A stretch of DNA of 64,000 nucleotides. It comes from Serpens sp964410065. GTDB taxonomy: Bacteria > Pseudomonadota > Gammaproteobacteria > Pseudomonadales > Pseudomonadaceae. Where the stretch lies: assembly GCA_964410065.1 (NCBI GenBank), contig CAYPFO010000007.1:1-64000 (forward strand), in the 5' to 3' direction. This document shows positions 62,121-64,000 of the stretch, one piece after another (position 1 is the first letter of the stretch; each line of letters begins with the position of its first letter). The notes below the pieces were generated by a model, which ran no database searches, was not told where the DNA came from, and saw only the letters and a program-made list of their open reading frames with translations. Position numbers and translations under genes: made by a program.

Positions 62121-62152
62121 GTCTTCTATGAAGACGTGAAGTTGTCTTCTAT
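62121..62152. promoter_or_regulatory. GTCTTCTAT direct repeat/palindrome upstream of the mexA promoter
   Basis: GTCTTC-TAT-GAAGAC (62121-62135) is a perfect 6-3-6 palindrome, and GTCTTCTAT recurs at 62144-62152, 23 bases apart start to start. Both lie just upstream of the mexA -35. The spacing and palindromy suggest a second regulator site. Confidence 0.45.
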
Positions 62153-62355
62153 TCAGCATAAACGCGAGAGCGCGCAGGTTATGTGTGGAAACGCCTCTGC
62201 GGCGGGGCTTTTCAGGCAGACCATGCCTAGGTTCGGTGGCCTGCTGCGGGGCCGTTTCGGGGAGGTTGGCGCAAACTCTTGATACATGATGATCGCAGCT
62301 TGCGGGGGAGGCATTGCGCCCCTGCACGCACGCGACGCGTGAGTTCAGTTCTGAA
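62153..62355. other. Rest of the mexA-yceI gap, no gene seen
   Basis: In PAO1 mexR lies between mexA and the yceI-like gene, and in P. putida ttgR is divergent from ttgA. Here about 200 bases with no convincing ORF remain, so a regulator gene has been lost or never existed at this place. Confidence 0.6.
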
Positions 62356-62388
62356 ACACAAACGCCGGCTCTGGGCCGGCGTTTGTGT
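62356..62388 (-). terminator. Hairpin terminator after yceI (minus strand)
   Basis: A perfect 14-base stem ACACAAACGCCGGC / GCCGGCGTTTGTGT (62356-62369, 62375-62388) with a 5-base loop, 15 bases after the yceI stop. The T-run is weak. Confidence 0.75.
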
Positions 62389-62403
62389 GGAACAACCTAC
62401 GAC

Positions 62404-62979
62404 TTACTTGCGAACGCCTTCCACGGAGAAGGTCAGCTCCACGTTTTCAGTTGCCGGGCCTAGATCCATCTTGATGCCGAAATCTTTCATTTTGATGGTG
62501 GTGGTGCCTGCGAAGCCGGCACGGTAGCCGCCCCACGGGTCCTTGCCTTCACCGATGAACTGCGCCGCGATCACGACCGGTTTGGTCACGCCGTTCAGGG
62601 TCAGGTCGCCGGTGACGTCAGCGGTGCCTTCACCGGTGGACTTCACGCTGGTGGACGTGAAGGTCGCGGTCGGATACTTGCCCACATTGAGGAAGTCGTC
62701 GCTGCGCAGGTGCTTGTCGCGCTCGGCATGGTTGGTGTCGATGCTGGCGGTCTTCAAGGTCACTTCGATCTTGCTGGCTTCCGGCTTGGCAGCGTCGAAG
62801 CTGAAGCTGCCGTCAAAATCCTTGAAGGTGCCGTGCATGAAGCTGAAGCCCAAGTGGCCGGTCTTGAAGTTGACGAAGGCGTGCTGGCCGGCTTTATCAA
62901 TGGCGTAGTCGGCGGCCAGGGCCTGACCTGCGAAGAGGGCGGAGCCCAGAGCAAGAGCGGTGAAGGTTTTCTTCAACAT
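62404..62979 (-). CDS. yceI: YceI family periplasmic lipid-binding protein
   Basis: A 191-residue lipocalin-like protein. Signal peptide about 1-22 (MLKKTFTALALGSALFAGQALA), then ADYAIDKAGQHAFVNFKTGHLGFSFMHGTFKDFDG and the YceI-typical SSIDTNHAERDKHLRSDDFLNVGKYPTATF equivalent segment. Probably binds an isoprenoid quinone or lipid. Genes for YceI and cytochrome b561 are often paired, as here (29-base gap). PAO1 has the equivalent pasP next to mexR. ATG 62979. Confidence 0.95.
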   Translation of the reverse strand: MLKKTFTALALGSALFAGQALAADYAIDKAGQHAFVNFKTGHLGFSFMHGTFKDFDGSFSFDAAKPEASKIEVTLKTASIDTNHAERDKHLRSDDFLNVGKYPTATFTSTSVKSTGEGTADVTGDLTLNGVTKPVVIAAQFIGEGKDPWGGYRAGFAGTTTIKMKDFGIKMDLGPATENVELTFSVEGVRK

Positions 62980-63008
62980 AAAACAGTCTCCTTAAGGATG
63001 AGAGTCGA

Positions 63009-63563
63009 TCATTTTTCGGCACAACCGAACATGCGTTTCAGGGTGGGGTCACGGTCGATGAAATGATGCTTGAGCGCGGCCAATGCGTGCAGGCCGGAGA
63101 AAATAATCACGCCCCAGGCCAGGTAAAAATGTACGGCACCGGCAATATCCTCCTGGCGCGGGATCCAGGTGATCAGCGCCGGCACGTCGAACCAGCCGAA
63201 GACACTGATCGGGCGGCCGTCGGCGGTGGAAATCAGGTAACCCGAGATCATCAACACGAACAAACCGGCATACAGTGCCAAGTGGCCGGCCGTGCTGGCC
63301 AGGCGCACCCGCTTACTGTGGTTGGCCGGCGCCGGTGGTGGCGGGCTGATCCAGCGCCACACCAGGCGCAGCACCATGAACGCCAGGAGAATCAATCCGA
63401 TGCTCTTGTGGATATCCGGCGCGGTGCGGTACCAGGGGCTGTAGTAGTTCAGCTCGCGCATCCATAACCCGAGCCCGAACAGCCCGAACACGGTCAAGGC
63501 CACCCCCCAGTGCATGAGGATGCTGGCCAGGCCATAGTTTTTGGAAGTGTTTCGCCACTGCAT
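63009..63563 (-). CDS. Cytochrome b561 family protein
   Basis: A 184-residue protein with four predicted membrane helices, beginning MQWRNTSKNYGLASILMHWGVALTVFGLFGLGLWM. Histidine haem ligands occur in MHWG, DIHKSIG, TAGHLALY and GLHALAALKHHFI. Likely quinol oxidase/reductase of the periplasmic side; its operon partner YceI may carry the quinone. ATG 63563 has GAGGGG in front. The 178-base gap to bioA is divergent promoter space with AT-rich sequence at 63610-63650. Confidence 0.93.
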   Translation of the reverse strand: MQWRNTSKNYGLASILMHWGVALTVFGLFGLGLWMRELNYYSPWYRTAPDIHKSIGLILLAFMVLRLVWRWISPPPPAPANHSKRVRLASTAGHLALYAGLFVLMISGYLISTADGRPISVFGWFDVPALITWIPRQEDIAGAVHFYLAWGVIIFSGLHALAALKHHFIDRDPTLKRMFGCAEK

Positions 63564-63741
63564 GGCGGGACCCCTCGTGAATTTCGATGGGCGTAGCCTA
63601 CCGATAAACCTATCGAAATAAAGCGAATTTTTTCGCTCTGAACAATCGGATTAGTCGATGTTACCGCCGGCCAGCCTACCGATGACCCACCCTGGCGGCA
63701 CCATCTGATAGGCTCACCGGGTTTTTTCGATGAGGCGAACC

Positions 63742-64000
63742 ATGAGCCAGAACCACGACTGGATGCAGCGCGACCTGCAGGTGCTTTGGCATCCCTGCAC
63801 ACAGATGAAGGACCACGAGCAACTGCCGCTGATCCCCATCCGCCGCGGTGAAGGCGTGTGGCTGGAGGATTTCGATGGCAAGCGCTACCTGGATGCGGTC
63901 AGCTCCTGGTGGGTCAACGTCTTTGGTCATGCCAATCCTCACATCAACACGCGGATCAAGGCGCAGGTCGACCAACTCGAGCACGTCATGCTGGCGGGAT
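63742..64000 (+). CDS. bioA: Adenosylmethionine-8-amino-7-oxononanoate aminotransferase BioA, N-terminal part, cut by window edge
   Basis: The first 86 codons of a PLP aminotransferase. MSQNHDWMQRDLQVLWHPCTQMKDHEQLPLIPIRRGEGVWLEDFDGKRYLDAVSSWWVNVFGHANPHIN carries the BioA-specific HPCTQMKDHE and SSWWVNVFGHANP motifs. It makes diaminopelargonate for biotin synthesis. ATG 63742 is used. The frame runs off the right edge. PAO1 has bioA (PA0420) in the same neighbourhood. Confidence 0.95.
   Translation, partial: MSQNHDWMQRDLQVLWHPCTQMKDHEQLPLIPIRRGEGVWLEDFDGKRYLDAVSSWWVNVFGHANPHINTRIKAQVDQLEHVMLAG

Noticed and set aside
62007..62327. In-frame upstream extension of mexA
   Set aside because: It contains the promoter and operator and the lipoprotein signal begins at 62006.

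Overview
The window is about 64 kb of GC-rich chromosome from a gammaproteobacterium, almost certainly a Pseudomonas (sensu lato). The evidence is the set of proteins (Crc, AlgC with a long N-terminal extension, rubredoxin plus rubredoxin reductase, PhoB/PhoR, a MexAB-OprM/TtgABC-type pump, an SAH riboswitch on ahcY) and their order. Coding density is about 90% and nearly every gene is recognisable core-genome content. I see no prophage, integron, CRISPR array, rRNA or tRNA.

Layout. (1) 1-9760, phosphate block: end of pstC, pstA, pstB, phoU, a response regulator with a degenerate PilZ-like C-terminus, an exported M23 peptidase, a small protein, then on the minus strand phoB-phoR-CBS/HlyC membrane protein, with a PHO-box-like site before phoB. 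(2) 9879-15928: exported COG4315-type protein, REP-like repeats, ubiC-ubiA, rubredoxin/rubredoxin reductase, an HU protein whose leader carries a Crc/Hfq-type CA motif, an SCP2-like protein, and a YbaK-HDOD fusion. (3) 16003-21383: recG, oxyR, tonB-exbD-exbB. (4) 21564-28555: epimerase, ridA, spoT, rpoZ, gmk, yicC, rph, DUF4870 protein. (5) 28598-31292: a sulfur module of a triple-rhodanese protein, a YeeE/YedE (TsuA-like) transporter and a 70-aa Cys-rich anchored peptide. (6) 31507-40228: crc, pyrE, DUF4124 protein, argB, algC, a MITE-like repeat that supplies the dut stop codon, dut, coaBC, radC. (7) 40294-50374: alanine dehydrogenase, slipin/NfeD pair, YccS-type membrane protein, small lipoprotein, GreA/B-C-like protein, YgjP-like metallohydrolase, ligB, a lipoprotein cytochrome, a secreted Cys-rich protein. 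(8) 50474-64000: SAH riboswitch-ahcY-metF, rhlE, an exported protein, mexAB-oprM, yceI, cytochrome b561 and the start of bioA.

From memory of P. aeruginosa PAO1, blocks 1-6 resemble the PA5319-PA5368 region and blocks 7-8 the PA0420-PA0454 region, which lie on opposite sides of the origin there. The exbBD-tonB placement beside oxyR is instead the P. putida arrangement, so this is not P. aeruginosa.

How the genes work together: Pst-PhoU-PhoBR sense and import phosphate. RecG, OxyR, SpoT and omega factor serve stress, repair and stringent control. AhcY (SAH-controlled) and MetF serve the methyl cycle. The RND pump retains a TtgR-like operator but has no adjacent mexR/ttgR gene. The most original leads are the sulfur module, the membrane-tethered AlgC with no separate start for its catalytic core, the orphaned pump operator, and the repeat elements.
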